In this document: positions 6,260 through 14,412 of the stretch, piece after piece
Layout of the letters: each line of letters opens with the position of its first letter
How positions within the stretch are numbered: the first letter of the stretch is position 1
NCBI GenBank assembly: GCA_043736395.1
Contig: JAYTCQ010000108.1
Location: forward strand, 1 to 24,192
Length of the DNA stretch: 24,192 nt
Source: JAFDVL01 sp043736395
GTDB taxonomy: Bacteria > Acidobacteriota > Blastocatellia > RBC074
Reading direction: 5' to 3'
Position numbers and translations under genes: made by a program
Notes under the pieces: generated by a model
Seen by the model: only the letters and a program-made list of their open reading frames with translations
The model's database searches: none
What the model was told of the DNA's origin: nothing

Positions 6260-8936
6260 TTTCGACTGACAACAATCCCGTTTTCAGATTTGCTTCGGCG
6301 CGTCTGCCGAAGACTTGGCCTTTGCGTTCACCCGTTGAGAGTGAATAAATTTGAACGCGATTTTCAGTGTCAGAGGCAATGACATAATCATTGACGGCGA
6401 AAAAATTGGAGATGCGGAATGATCCTTTGCCTGTTTCGATGACAAGTTTTCCACGTAAGTTGCCGGATTTCGCATCGTAGACGTGCAGGAAGTAATCGCC
6501 TTCCTGCTCTTTTTTATTGCCGATTTTTTGCTTGAGGGCAGGATCATTTTTGATTTCACTTTGCGCGGCTTTAGTGGAAACCAGCCAGGATAAGACTAAC
6601 GAATTTTCGTGTGGCTCTAACCAGACACGCGGAGCTTCTTTGGTAAATTCTTTCGACCAGATCGGTGATAAATCGCGAACATTTTGAAGCTCCAGCAAAA
6701 CATTCTCGGAGTAGCCTCCATCCTTTTTGGCAGGCTTCGTAGTCACCATATACTGACCCACCTGTCGGGTGCGATTTTCAGTTATTGATGCTCCGTTTGC
6801 GCCATTCCGCCTGGCTGCATCGAGAATTCCGATTTGTCGCGGTAGTGGGTCAGCTTTCGGGAAATCGGCATACACTAAATTCAGGTCGGCGTAAGCTCCA
6901 CGAAAGCCCCGTAAATAAAAGGCGCGGTCGCCTTTGCTTAAATCCCAAATCGCGCCGCGCGTTCTTTCTGAGACAGCCAACCAGTTCAAATCCGATGAAA
7001 TCGTTGCCGCCCGCAGACGGCCTAAATCGTTTGGTGGCAAATTCACAACCGCCACGACATCATTTTTTGCTGTACCGTATAAGCCTAATTCTCCGTTCAT
7101 TCGCTCAGAGACAAAAAACTGATCATACATATCGAAAGCCGCATTTTTATTACCTTTGATGCCGGTTTTAGTTTTTAAATCCATCACGCCTACCTTGTGT
7201 TGTCCGAATGGACGCACGAGCAGATAATCGCCTTTAGCAGGAGCTGTCAGCTTGCCGGGAAACATTTCAAATTGTTCGATAGGGTCGCCGCTTGGGAAGG
7301 CCAGGATGCCTGATTTTTTTTGGTCTTCGATATTACGTCCAATGATGCGATCCGGTGCAATGAACGCAAAATTAGCAGCAATCATTTTTTTAATATTCCC
7401 TTTCAACTGCACAGGCGCTTTGGTTTGAAGGTCAAAGCCAATCGCTGTGTTGTCAGTGGCAAGGCTAATTCCTGGGCCTAAGGCAACAAAAGAAGTCGAA
7501 CGTTTACCCGCCGCGAAAAAACGACAATCTGGCGAAAACTCCATGTTGATCCAATCAAGTTCAAAATCTTCTGAATCGTCACTATTGAACAAAGCCGTGA
7601 AGAGATTATTAAGTAAATCCAAACTACTCGGTTGATAAAAATTCTTTTTCTGAAAAATTATGTTTCCAGTGGCGACTTCGTGCAGATTCAAGTTCATGTC
7701 TCCGTCTAGACACGCCAGCGTTTTGCCATCTGGTGCCAGCACGGATTGCACGCATTTCGTCCGCAGAAACATTTCGTTCACAACTTTCACTTTTTGTTCG
7801 GCAACGCTCCAATTTTCCACGCGCAGGTCTGAGTTATAAAACACAATATTTTGAGAATCAGGCGTGAACTGAGCATTCGTCGCTTCGGGCGCGGTGATGC
7901 GAAACAATGATTTGAAAGGCTCACGCGTCAGCACGCTAATGCCGGAATCATCTTGCGCCAGAACATATTTGCCGTCAGAGCTGAAACGTAAATGCGTAAT
8001 ATCGCCGCGTAAGGGTGGCGATAAAACAGTTTTGGTAATGACGTTGTGAAGAGCCGCTTTTTTGCCAGCGCTATAATTATAGTTGATGACAACTTGTTGC
8101 CATTTTTTGAATTCTTCGTCAGAAACATTGGTACGGGCTTCGATGCAGGCCGCAGGCAATGATCCGAAGGCTTTAATCATTTCGCGCAAACGTTTGGCGT
8201 CGGGATTCGTCACCCCGAACAGATCCGAAAAAAAGCTTCCCGTTTTTCCTTTCGTATCAGCCAACCGATCAAAGAAACGGCTGAAAGCTTGTGGTTCGTA
8301 CCCAGCTCCGGCCAACGCGAATAAACCGATCTGGTCAGCGACGATTTGATCTTTGTCTTCGTGATTAGCCAGCTTGGAAAAGGCTTTTGGATTACGCGCC
8401 GCGTTGTCTACCATTTGATTGTACTTCGTGAAAATATCCTGCCGATCTGTGACGGTCGAAACTTTGAGAATTTCATTGAACAGGCGCGTCATATCGCTGC
8501 CGCCCTGACGCGCGACCATGTGTCCCATTTCGTGCGCGAGCACCCCGGCTAATTCGTCTTCACTCTGGACAAAAGTGATGAGCTTGCGCGTGACATAAAT
8601 TCGCCCACCAGGTAACACAAAGGCATTCGCGTCCGGTGATTCAATCACGAAGAAGCGAAAATTTAATTTGTTGGGCGGCAAATGTTTGGTGACACGTAAG
8701 CCGATACGCTGCAAATTCTTCACGACAGTTTCATCTTCGACTAAACGAAAATCGCGCTGGATTTGCTCCGCGATGGCATCGCCTAAATAACCTTCCTGCT
8801 CTTCAGAAAAAATATTCTGGCGAGCGGCTAAGACAGGCGCAGGTGGTTGGCAATTTGTTTGCGCGACCAGGTTGAAGGCTGAAACAAAACAAAAAACGAG
8901 TGTGAGTAGCGGCTGAAGCAAAATTATTTTTATCAT
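6231..8936 (-). CDS. Secreted M48-family metallopeptidase with WD40-like propeller
   Basis: A zinc-peptidase-type protein exported by an N-terminal signal peptide (LLQPLLTLVFCFVSAFNLVAQ, cut near AQ|T). The peptidase part spans about residues 25-290. It includes NAFVLPGGRIYVTRKL and HEMGH within VLAHEMGHMVARQGG, the HExxH zinc site. The expected third ligand region reads DKDQIVADQIG, with Gln at the position that is Glu in ExxAD of most M48 enzymes. From about residue 310 to the end there are propeller repeats (ITHLRFSSDGKYVLAQDDSG, MEFSPDCRFFAAG, YDAKSGNLRGKLV). The frame stops at 6231 but the last blade continues in the next frame to 6080, so this 901-residue product is probably truncated by a one-base frameshift. 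Homologues handle envelope protein quality control, but this protein's target is unknown. ATG at 8936; the ribosome site is weak (GGAA). Confidence 0.88.
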   Translation of the reverse strand: MIKIILLQPLLTLVFCFVSAFNLVAQTNCQPPAPVLAARQNIFSEEQEGYLGDAIAEQIQRDFRLVEDETVVKNLQRIGLRVTKHLPPNKLNFRFFVIESPDANAFVLPGGRIYVTRKLITFVQSEDELAGVLAHEMGHMVARQGGSDMTRLFNEILKVSTVTDRQDIFTKYNQMVDNAARNPKAFSKLANHEDKDQIVADQIGLFALAGAGYEPQAFSRFFDRLADTKGKTGSFFSDLFGVTNPDAKRLREMIKAFGSLPAACIEARTNVSDEEFKKWQQVVINYNYSAGKKAALHNVITKTVLSPPLRGDITHLRFSSDGKYVLAQDDSGISVLTREPFKSLFRITAPEATNAQFTPDSQNIVFYNSDLRVENWSVAEQKVKVVNEMFLRTKCVQSVLAPDGKTLACLDGDMNLNLHEVATGNIIFQKKNFYQPSSLDLLNNLFTALFNSDDSEDFELDWINMEFSPDCRFFAAGKRSTSFVALGPGISLATDNTAIGFDLQTKAPVQLKGNIKKMIAANFAFIAPDRIIGRNIEDQKKSGILAFPSGDPIEQFEMFPGKLTAPAKGDYLLVRPFGQHKVGVMDLKTKTGIKGNKNAAFDMYDQFFVSERMNGELGLYGTAKNDVVAVVNLPPNDLGRLRAATISSDLNWLAVSERTRGAIWDLSKGDRAFYLRGFRGAYADLNLVYADFPKADPLPRQIGILDAARRNGANGASITENRTRQVGQYMVTTKPAKKDGGYSENVLLELQNVRDLSPIWSKEFTKEAPRVWLEPHENSLVLSWLVSTKAAQSEIKNDPALKQKIGNKKEQEGDYFLHVYDAKSGNLRGKLVIETGKGSFRISNFFAVNDYVIASDTENRVQIYSLSTGERKGQVFGRRAEANLKTGLLSVENETGQYNYL

Positions 8937-9020
8937 ACATTTCCGTCTCTGTTGGAAGTACTGTTAAGGGACAATTTAATGGCAGAAATATTGCTAAGGA
9001 ACACAACCTGGGGCGGCGGG

Positions 9021-9026
9021 ATTATA
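9021..9026 (-). promoter_or_regulatory. Candidate -10 box of the M48 peptidase gene
   Basis: The minus strand reads TATAAT, a perfect -10 consensus, about 85 nt upstream of the peptidase ATG, inside the 116-bp gap after the SDR gene. No good -35 box stands 17 nt further up, so the call rests on one hexamer. No other structure is seen in 8937-9052. Confidence 0.3.
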
Positions 9027-9052
9027 ACGACTTTAGTGAAATATGGGGAGGA

Positions 9053-9880
9053 TTATTTTTTGCCTAATTTCTTGTCAAACCACGGCCCCATCACGCGCCA
9101 ATAATTGACCGGGAGGATTCGCTGCATCATCGCCATCAGGCGCGAATCGAAGCCAATTAAAATACGCTTTTCGTTACGCTCAATGCCGCGCAGAATTCTC
9201 TCCGCCGCTTGTTCCGGTGTCGTCGGCGTCACATCGTCAAATTTAATGGAAGAGTCGGCGTATTCGGCTTTATCCGCGAATGTACCAAGCCTGGCGCTGG
9301 CGGCGATTTTAGTTTTGATGCCGCCGGGATGAATTGTCGCGACGCGGATATTGGTGTCCTGCAATTCATGTCGCAAGGATTCCGTGAAGCCGCGCACCGC
9401 GAATTTACTGGCACAATAGGCTGTTTGCCCGACGGGAGCGATGATGCCGAAGATGCTGGAAATATTCAAAATGTAGGCTTGCGACTCCTGTTTGAGCAGC
9501 GGCATGAAAAGTTTTGTGCCGTGGACGACGCCCCAGAAATTGATGCCCATCAACCATTCATAATCTTCAATCGAAAGTTCTTCGGATTTTCCGTAAATCG
9601 CTACGCCAGCGTTGTTGAGCAAGATCGAAACGTGACCGTGTTCCCGTTCAACGTCAGAGGCGAAGGCTTGCATTCCTTCTTTGTCGGAAACGTCTACGAT
9701 GTGCGTCGTGACTTTGACGCCGAAGGCTCGCGCGGCGGCGGCGGTTTCTTCCAGGCCTTTAGCGTTGACATCACTGATGGCAAGAGCTGAACCAGCCTGC
9801 GCAAGGCGAATGGCAGTGGCGCGTCCGATGCCCGAGGCGGCGCCGGTAATGACGGTGACTGTGTTTCGATCAATGTTCAT
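9053..9880 (-). CDS. Short-chain dehydrogenase/reductase (SDR)
   Basis: An NAD(P)-dependent oxidoreductase of the classical SDR type, 275 residues, cytoplasmic. The cofactor motif TGAASGIG is at 12-19, NNAG at 89-92, the catalytic serine is in NISS about 139-142, and the active pair is Y155-C-A-S-K159. The C-terminus (GIKTKIAASARLG, then a tail with RILPVNYWRVMGPWFDKKLG) resembles SDRs that act on fatty acyl or other lipophilic substrates, but the substrate cannot be read. The ATG at 9880 has no visible Shine-Dalgarno. A 158-bp palindromic element ends 5 nt upstream of it, so the native leader may have been displaced. It is the first gene of the minus-strand block. Confidence 0.92.
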   Translation of the reverse strand: MNIDRNTVTVITGAASGIGRATAIRLAQAGSALAISDVNAKGLEETAAAARAFGVKVTTHIVDVSDKEGMQAFASDVEREHGHVSILLNNAGVAIYGKSEELSIEDYEWLMGINFWGVVHGTKLFMPLLKQESQAYILNISSIFGIIAPVGQTAYCASKFAVRGFTESLRHELQDTNIRVATIHPGGIKTKIAASARLGTFADKAEYADSSIKFDDVTPTTPEQAAERILRGIERNEKRILIGFDSRLMAMMQRILPVNYWRVMGPWFDKKLGKK

Positions 9881-9885
9881 AAACT

Positions 9886-10043
9886 GGGAATGCCTTCACT
9901 GGGAACGTCCGCATCCTGCGGGCGAAGGTACGGTAGGCGTCCCCGCCTGCCGAGTTAACGCTGGTCACAATTTCCATCGCAGTTAATTCCCTCGCCACGG
10001 TGTCGCCCGCAGGATGCGGGCGTACCCAGTGCAAGGCGCTCCC
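9886..10043. repeat. 158-bp palindromic (MITE-like) element at the divergence point
   Basis: Arms of about 40 nt face each other: 9886-9925 and 10003-10043. In the inner 29 nt, 27 positions match. Each arm carries GCATCCTGCGGGCGA or its complement, and outside it CACTGGG and GCCTT. The 77-bp interior contains CCCTCGCCACGGTG, which recurs in the element at 23643-23792, whose arms also carry GCATCCTGC. It lies between the divergent SDR and MFS genes, starting 5 nt before the SDR start codon. No transposase is encoded. A non-autonomous mobile element or REP-type cluster fits best. Confidence 0.8.
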
Positions 10044-10093
10044 GATGATTCTTGTTCGCTCCGTCAGCACTGTCAAGGTTCACAAAATAATCT

Positions 10094-10122
10094 TTGCATG
10101 AGATAAATATTGTCATTAATAA
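10094..10122 (+). promoter_or_regulatory. Candidate promoter of the MFS transporter gene
   Basis: TTGCAT (10094-10099), a 17-nt spacer, and TAATAA (10117-10122) lie directly upstream of an AAAGGA ribosome site and the TTG start. Predicted leader is only about 15 nt. The hexamers fit a sigma-70 promoter moderately. Confidence 0.35.
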
Positions 10123-10143
10123 CTTCATCAAAGGAAAATTATT

Positions 10144-11364
10144 TTGCAGAAAAAACAAGCAGCGCTTTCATTCATTCTGATCACGATTTTGTTGGACATG
10201 CTCGGCATAGGAATCATCGTTCCTGTCCTGCCGAAGCTAGTGACAACCCTGTACGGCAGCGATCTCAGTCACGGCTCTTATATCTTCGGATGGTTCGCGG
10301 CTTCATACGCGCTGATGCAATTTATTTTTTCGCCGATTTTAGGAAACCTCAGCGACGCGTATGGACGCCGTCCGATTATTCTGGGTTCGTTGTTCGGAGC
10401 CGGAATTGATTATCTGGTGATGGCATTTGCTCCGACGCTCGGCTGGTTATTTGTCGGGCGAATTATTTCCGGAATTACGGGTGCGAACATCACGGCGGCG
10501 AACGCGTATGTAGCCGATGTCAGCGCACCGGAAGATCGCGCCAAAAATTTCGGAACGATCGGGGCGTGCTTCGGCATCGGCTTCATCATCGGTCCAATTT
10601 TAGGGGGAGTGCTCGGATATTACGGGTTGAAATGGCCATTCATCGCGGCAGCAGTTTTGAATCTTTGCAATGCGATTTACGGATATTTTATTTTGCCGGA
10701 ATCGCACCCGAAGGAAAATCGCCGCGCGTTCGATTGGAGCCGTGTAAATCCGATGGCTTCATTGACGGCACTGAAGCAATATCCGATTGTTTTAGGATTA
10801 GCCGCGACTTTGTTTATTGAAAGAATCGCGCACGATGTTTTTCCTGCGACTTGGGTGTTGTATACGACGTACCGATTTAACTGGAGCGAGATGGATAACG
10901 GACTTTCGCTGGCGGTCGTCGGCATCGCTTTTGCCATTGTCTCGGCCCTCTTAACCGGCCCGATTGTCGCAAAATTTGGCGAGCGAAATTGTTTGATTTT
11001 CGGTTTGATTATCGGAGCCGTAGCGTTTTTGCTGTACGGCTTAGCGACGCAGGGATGGATGCTGTACGCGATCATTATTTCTTCCAGTATTGGTGGGGTT
11101 TCCGGCCCCAGCTTGCAGGCAATTATCACCAAATTGATTCCGGCGAACGAACAAGGCGCAGTGCAAGGCGCATTGAATAGCCTGCAAAGCGTAGCCACCA
11201 TTATCGGGCCGTTAATTGCAACAAATTTATTTGGTTATTTCACGTCAGATGCTGCTCCGATCAAAATTCCAGGTGCGGCATTTTTGGCCAGTTCTCTTCT
11301 CGTGGCGATTGCGGCTATCATGGCAATTCGGAGTTCGCGCAAGCAGGCGTTAGAGATCAGGTGA
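10144..11364 (+). CDS. MFS transporter, TetA/TCR-like
   Basis: An inner-membrane, probably proton-coupled, efflux transporter of 406 residues with about 12 hydrophobic segments. Segment 1 reads ITILLDMLGIGIIVPVLP, typical of the TetA-like drug:H+ antiporters with the conserved Asp18. The loop 2-3 signature GNLSDAYGRRPIIL (67-80) is MFS motif A, and GRIISGITGANITAANAYVA is the matching segment of TetA relatives. Sequence alone does not show tetracycline specificity; most chromosomal homologues are of unknown substrate. The start is TTG at 10144, supported by AAAGGA 8 nt upstream; the next in-frame ATG (10198) lies inside the first membrane segment and would truncate it. First plus-strand gene after the divergent point, with its own candidate promoter. 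No tetR-like regulator is adjacent. Confidence 0.92.
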   Translation: MQKKQAALSFILITILLDMLGIGIIVPVLPKLVTTLYGSDLSHGSYIFGWFAASYALMQFIFSPILGNLSDAYGRRPIILGSLFGAGIDYLVMAFAPTLGWLFVGRIISGITGANITAANAYVADVSAPEDRAKNFGTIGACFGIGFIIGPILGGVLGYYGLKWPFIAAAVLNLCNAIYGYFILPESHPKENRRAFDWSRVNPMASLTALKQYPIVLGLAATLFIERIAHDVFPATWVLYTTYRFNWSEMDNGLSLAVVGIAFAIVSALLTGPIVAKFGERNCLIFGLIIGAVAFLLYGLATQGWMLYAIIISSSIGGVSGPSLQAIITKLIPANEQGAVQGALNSLQSVATIIGPLIATNLFGYFTSDAAPIKIPGAAFLASSLLVAIAAIMAIRSSRKQALEIR

Positions 11365-11450
11365 CAGGGATGAGGGAAGTGTGAGATAACTAATTTTCAC
11401 CGCAATTCTTTCGTTGTTCTGGCGAAAAGCGGCAACCAAAAATTTCGTTT

Positions 11451-12545
11451 ATGTTTATTTCTCTTCACAACCGAACGGGTCAGTGGTGCTTAAGTCTTCT
11501 ACTCAGCCTTTTGGTGAGCGGAATCGTTATAGCGCAAAAACAACCTGCCGCTCCACAACCGATTTCTCCGAATGGCGTTGCGCTGGATGCTAGCGGAAAT
11601 TTGTATTTTTCTGACATCGGCGCGCATCGTATTTTTAAATTAGCGAAGACCGGAAAGCTCATTGTGATTGCCGGAACTGGCGAAGTTGGATTCAGTGGAG
11701 ATGGGGGTTCTGCCACCAAAGCGCAGCTGAATTCGCCCCACGATTTGATCTTCGATCGCGACGGAAATTTGTTGATTGCCGACACTGGCAATAATCGCAT
11801 TCGCCGCATTGATCGGCAGGGAATTATTACAACCATTGCGGGCGATGGTAAGGCTTTGCAATCAAATTTTACAGGCCTTGCGCCTGCGACTTCGCTGAAT
11901 AATCCGCAAAGTCTGGCGCTGGATCGTGAAGGGAATCTGTTGATTGCGGACACCTACAATCACGTCATACGCCAGTTGGATAAAAACGGAAAATTATCAG
12001 TGTTCGCCGGATCAACTTCGGGGTTCGGTGGCGATGGCGGTGTGGCAACAAAAGCACAAATTAGCCTACCGCAAGCTGTCGCGGTCGCGGCTGATGGCAA
12101 CGTTTATTTGAGTGATAGCGGTTACAGCCGAATTCGCCGCGTGGCTCCTGATGGAATGATTAATACGATAGGCGGCTACGGCCCGGCGCAGGATACATAC
12201 GGGGGCGGCTACGGCGGAGATGGTGGAGTTCTTGAAAAAGCAAAATTCTTTGCGCCGACAGATTTGAAATTCGATCAAGCCGGAAATTTATTTATCAGCG
12301 ACAGTGGCAACAATCGTGTGCGTGTAGTGCGCGGCGGAACCATTACAACGCTCGCAGGAAACGGCAATCCCGGCTTCAACGGCGATGGCAAAGCTGCCAA
12401 CATTTCGGAGCTGAATTCGCCGCAGAAAATTGTAGTCGCGAAAGATGGGGCGGTGTACATTAGTGACCGCGCGAATCACGCGATTCGCAAAATAGACCAA
12501 CACGGAAATCTGCTCACGATTGTGCGCGGCGCCAGCGGAGAATAG
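11451..12545 (+). CDS. Secreted NHL-repeat beta-propeller protein
   Basis: A 364-residue exported protein with a signal peptide (LSLLLSLLVSGIVIAQ, cut near A|QKQ). The rest is six NHL-type repeats of about 55 residues, each with a variant of (A)LD..GNL.(I/F)(A/S)D...NRIR(R/K)(I/V), followed by (I)TTIAG.G..G(F).GDGG.A..A.L. Six repeats make a closed six-bladed propeller, so the protein seems complete and without an extra enzyme domain. NHL propellers bind protein or carbohydrate partners, and some have lyase or lactonase relatives. The ATG at 11451 has a poor ribosome site. It ends 5 nt before the DUF1549 gene, whose GGAG lies in its own last codons, so it is translationally linked to the downstream pair of exported proteins. 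The 86-bp gap before it shows no clear promoter. Confidence 0.9.
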   Translation: MFISLHNRTGQWCLSLLLSLLVSGIVIAQKQPAAPQPISPNGVALDASGNLYFSDIGAHRIFKLAKTGKLIVIAGTGEVGFSGDGGSATKAQLNSPHDLIFDRDGNLLIADTGNNRIRRIDRQGIITTIAGDGKALQSNFTGLAPATSLNNPQSLALDREGNLLIADTYNHVIRQLDKNGKLSVFAGSTSGFGGDGGVATKAQISLPQAVAVAADGNVYLSDSGYSRIRRVAPDGMINTIGGYGPAQDTYGGGYGGDGGVLEKAKFFAPTDLKFDQAGNLFISDSGNNRVRVVRGGTITTLAGNGNPGFNGDGKAANISELNSPQKIVVAKDGAVYISDRANHAIRKIDQHGNLLTIVRGASGE

Positions 12546-12550
12546 CCATT

Positions 12551-14401
12551 ATGAAAAACAAATTATTACTCAAACTTACGCTCAGTCTGGTAGCCGTTTT
12601 TCTAGGCGTCGTTTCGATGCAGGCGCAAAAGCAAGCGAGTGACAAAGCGAAATACGCCGACGAGCATAAGGACGAAAAAATTAGCCTGGCGCGCCCCGAC
12701 AAACAGGTCAGCAATTTGACCAAAGATGTCGCCGCAAATTTGCCAAATGCCGGAAGCGACAAAGCCGCTACGATTAAAAATTTGATTGATCAAAAATTAT
12801 TCAGTGCAATGGAACGCGACAGAATTCCGCATGCGCCAATGTCGAACGATTATGAATTTTGTCGTCGTGTGTATCTGGATTTGATCGGAAGAATTCCGAC
12901 ACCCGAACAACTTAAAAGTTTTGTCAGCAGCAATGACGTCAACAAACGAGACAAGTTGATTGATGAACTGTTAGCTTCGCCAGCCTGGGTCGATCAATGG
13001 AGTTATTTTTATGCAGATTTGTTTCGTGCTTGCGGCAATCGTTTCGGCAATCCGACGCTGAAACATTTTGATAAATGGATTCGAGAGTCGTTCAAAGCTG
13101 AAAAACCATACGACAAATTTGTGACGGAGATGTTGACGGCGAATGCACCGAATTCAAATTGGATGCCGGATGCGGCAGCTTCTGGATTTTTGACGCGCTG
13201 GCACATCACGGGCGCGACGATGTACGACGACAATTTCGAAGACACAGCGGACGAAATCATCGTCAACACTTCGCGGATTTTTCTCGGCATTAATTATCAG
13301 TGCATTTCGTGTCACAACGGAAAAGGATTTTTAGAAAAAGTCAGCCTTGATCTCGTTGCCAGAAAGCGCAAAGAATTTTGGGCAATGGCAGCATTTTTCG
13401 GCAAGATGCGAATGCGCGTCGTGCCGTATCAGGATCGTTATACGTTGACCGAAGACGGCGACGGATACAACACGAAAGGCTGGAGCCAGGTGCGGTTGCA
13501 ACGCGAAGGTGGTGAAGCTCCACCCACATTTATTTTGACAGGTGAAAAAGCTGATCCGACGAAGCCGCTACGTCCGCAATTTGCGCGAATGCTCACGACG
13601 AATCCACAGTTCGCACGCGCGACGGTGAATTTAATTTGGAAACAATTTTTCGGACTGGGCATCGTTGATCCCGTAGATTCATTCGACATGGCGCGGCTTG
13701 ATCCGAAAGCAACCCTGCCTGCGCAGTGGACGTGTCAACCGACGGACGCCGATTTACTGGATTCGCTGGCGGCGGATTTTGTCAAAAATAAATTCAGCTT
13801 GAAAAATTTAATGCGGACGATTGCGCGTTCAAGCGCGTATCAATTATCAGCAAGATTTGACGGCGAATGGAAAGAAAATTATACGCCCTATTTTGCGCGA
13901 CATTACGTGCGACAATTGACGGCAGAGCAACTACACGACGCAATTTCGCAGGCCACAAATGTCTTCGGAAATTATCCGCACAAAGATTGGACGTACGACA
14001 CTCCGTTGCCGCTGGTGAAATACTGGACAGAAACAAGCGGTCCCGAAGGCGTCGGCACAGCGGATGCAAAAACATTTTTGCGAACGTTCGGACAATCCAA
14101 CCGCGAACAATTTGATCGGCAACCAGGCGGCTCCATCCTGCAAGCAATGTCACTGATGAATAGCGCATTTGTGAATAAACGCGTCCTCGCAGAAGGCGAA
14201 AGCCTGACGGCGCAATTGGTGAAATCTTCTAAGAGCAGTGCTGAAATTGTAGATGAATTATATCTGGCTACGCTCTCGCGGAATCCATTGGCGCAGGAAA
14301 AACAGCTGGCAATTTCTTGGATTGAAAAAGATAGAAAGCAGGGTACGGAAGATTTGCATTGGAGTCTGCTGAATAAATTAGATTTTGTATTTAACTACTG
14401 A
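12551..14401 (+). CDS. Exported DUF1549/DUF1553 protein with CxxCH motif
   Basis: A 616-residue protein with an N-terminal signal peptide (LLLKLTLSLVAVFLGVVSMQAQ). The DUF1549 (PSCyt2) part, about 75-285, has RRVYLDLIGRIPTPEQL, LLASPAWVDQWSYFYADLFR and C251-I-S-C254-H255, a c-type heme motif in the position where relatives have CAQCH. The DUF1553 (PSD1) part, about 340-600, has ARATVNLIWKQFFGLGIVDPVDSF, NLMRTIARSSAYQLS and ARHYVRQLTAEQLHDAI. These families are abundant in Planctomycetota and Acidobacteriota; their reaction is not established. The N-terminal PSCyt1 cytochrome domain found in many relatives is absent. A GGAG in the end of the NHL gene lies 10 nt before the ATG. The DUF1501 gene follows 11 nt after the stop, the usual partner order. 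The heme call is from the motif only. Confidence 0.92.
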   Translation: MKNKLLLKLTLSLVAVFLGVVSMQAQKQASDKAKYADEHKDEKISLARPDKQVSNLTKDVAANLPNAGSDKAATIKNLIDQKLFSAMERDRIPHAPMSNDYEFCRRVYLDLIGRIPTPEQLKSFVSSNDVNKRDKLIDELLASPAWVDQWSYFYADLFRACGNRFGNPTLKHFDKWIRESFKAEKPYDKFVTEMLTANAPNSNWMPDAAASGFLTRWHITGATMYDDNFEDTADEIIVNTSRIFLGINYQCISCHNGKGFLEKVSLDLVARKRKEFWAMAAFFGKMRMRVVPYQDRYTLTEDGDGYNTKGWSQVRLQREGGEAPPTFILTGEKADPTKPLRPQFARMLTTNPQFARATVNLIWKQFFGLGIVDPVDSFDMARLDPKATLPAQWTCQPTDADLLDSLAADFVKNKFSLKNLMRTIARSSAYQLSARFDGEWKENYTPYFARHYVRQLTAEQLHDAISQATNVFGNYPHKDWTYDTPLPLVKYWTETSGPEGVGTADAKTFLRTFGQSNREQFDRQPGGSILQAMSLMNSAFVNKRVLAEGESLTAQLVKSSKSSAEIVDELYLATLSRNPLAQEKQLAISWIEKDRKQGTEDLHWSLLNKLDFVFNY

Positions 14402-14412
14402 GGTCGCTAACT

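Noticed and set aside
9209..9790. 193-residue frame on the plus strand
   Set aside because: It is the antisense of the SDR gene, with no recognisable domain or ribosome site.
10677..11201. 174-residue frame on the minus strand
   Set aside because: Antisense to the MFS transporter gene, whose motifs are certain.
10144..11364. A true tetracycline resistance gene
   Set aside because: The TetA-like motifs are shared by many chromosomal MFS transporters, and no tetR or mobile context is seen.
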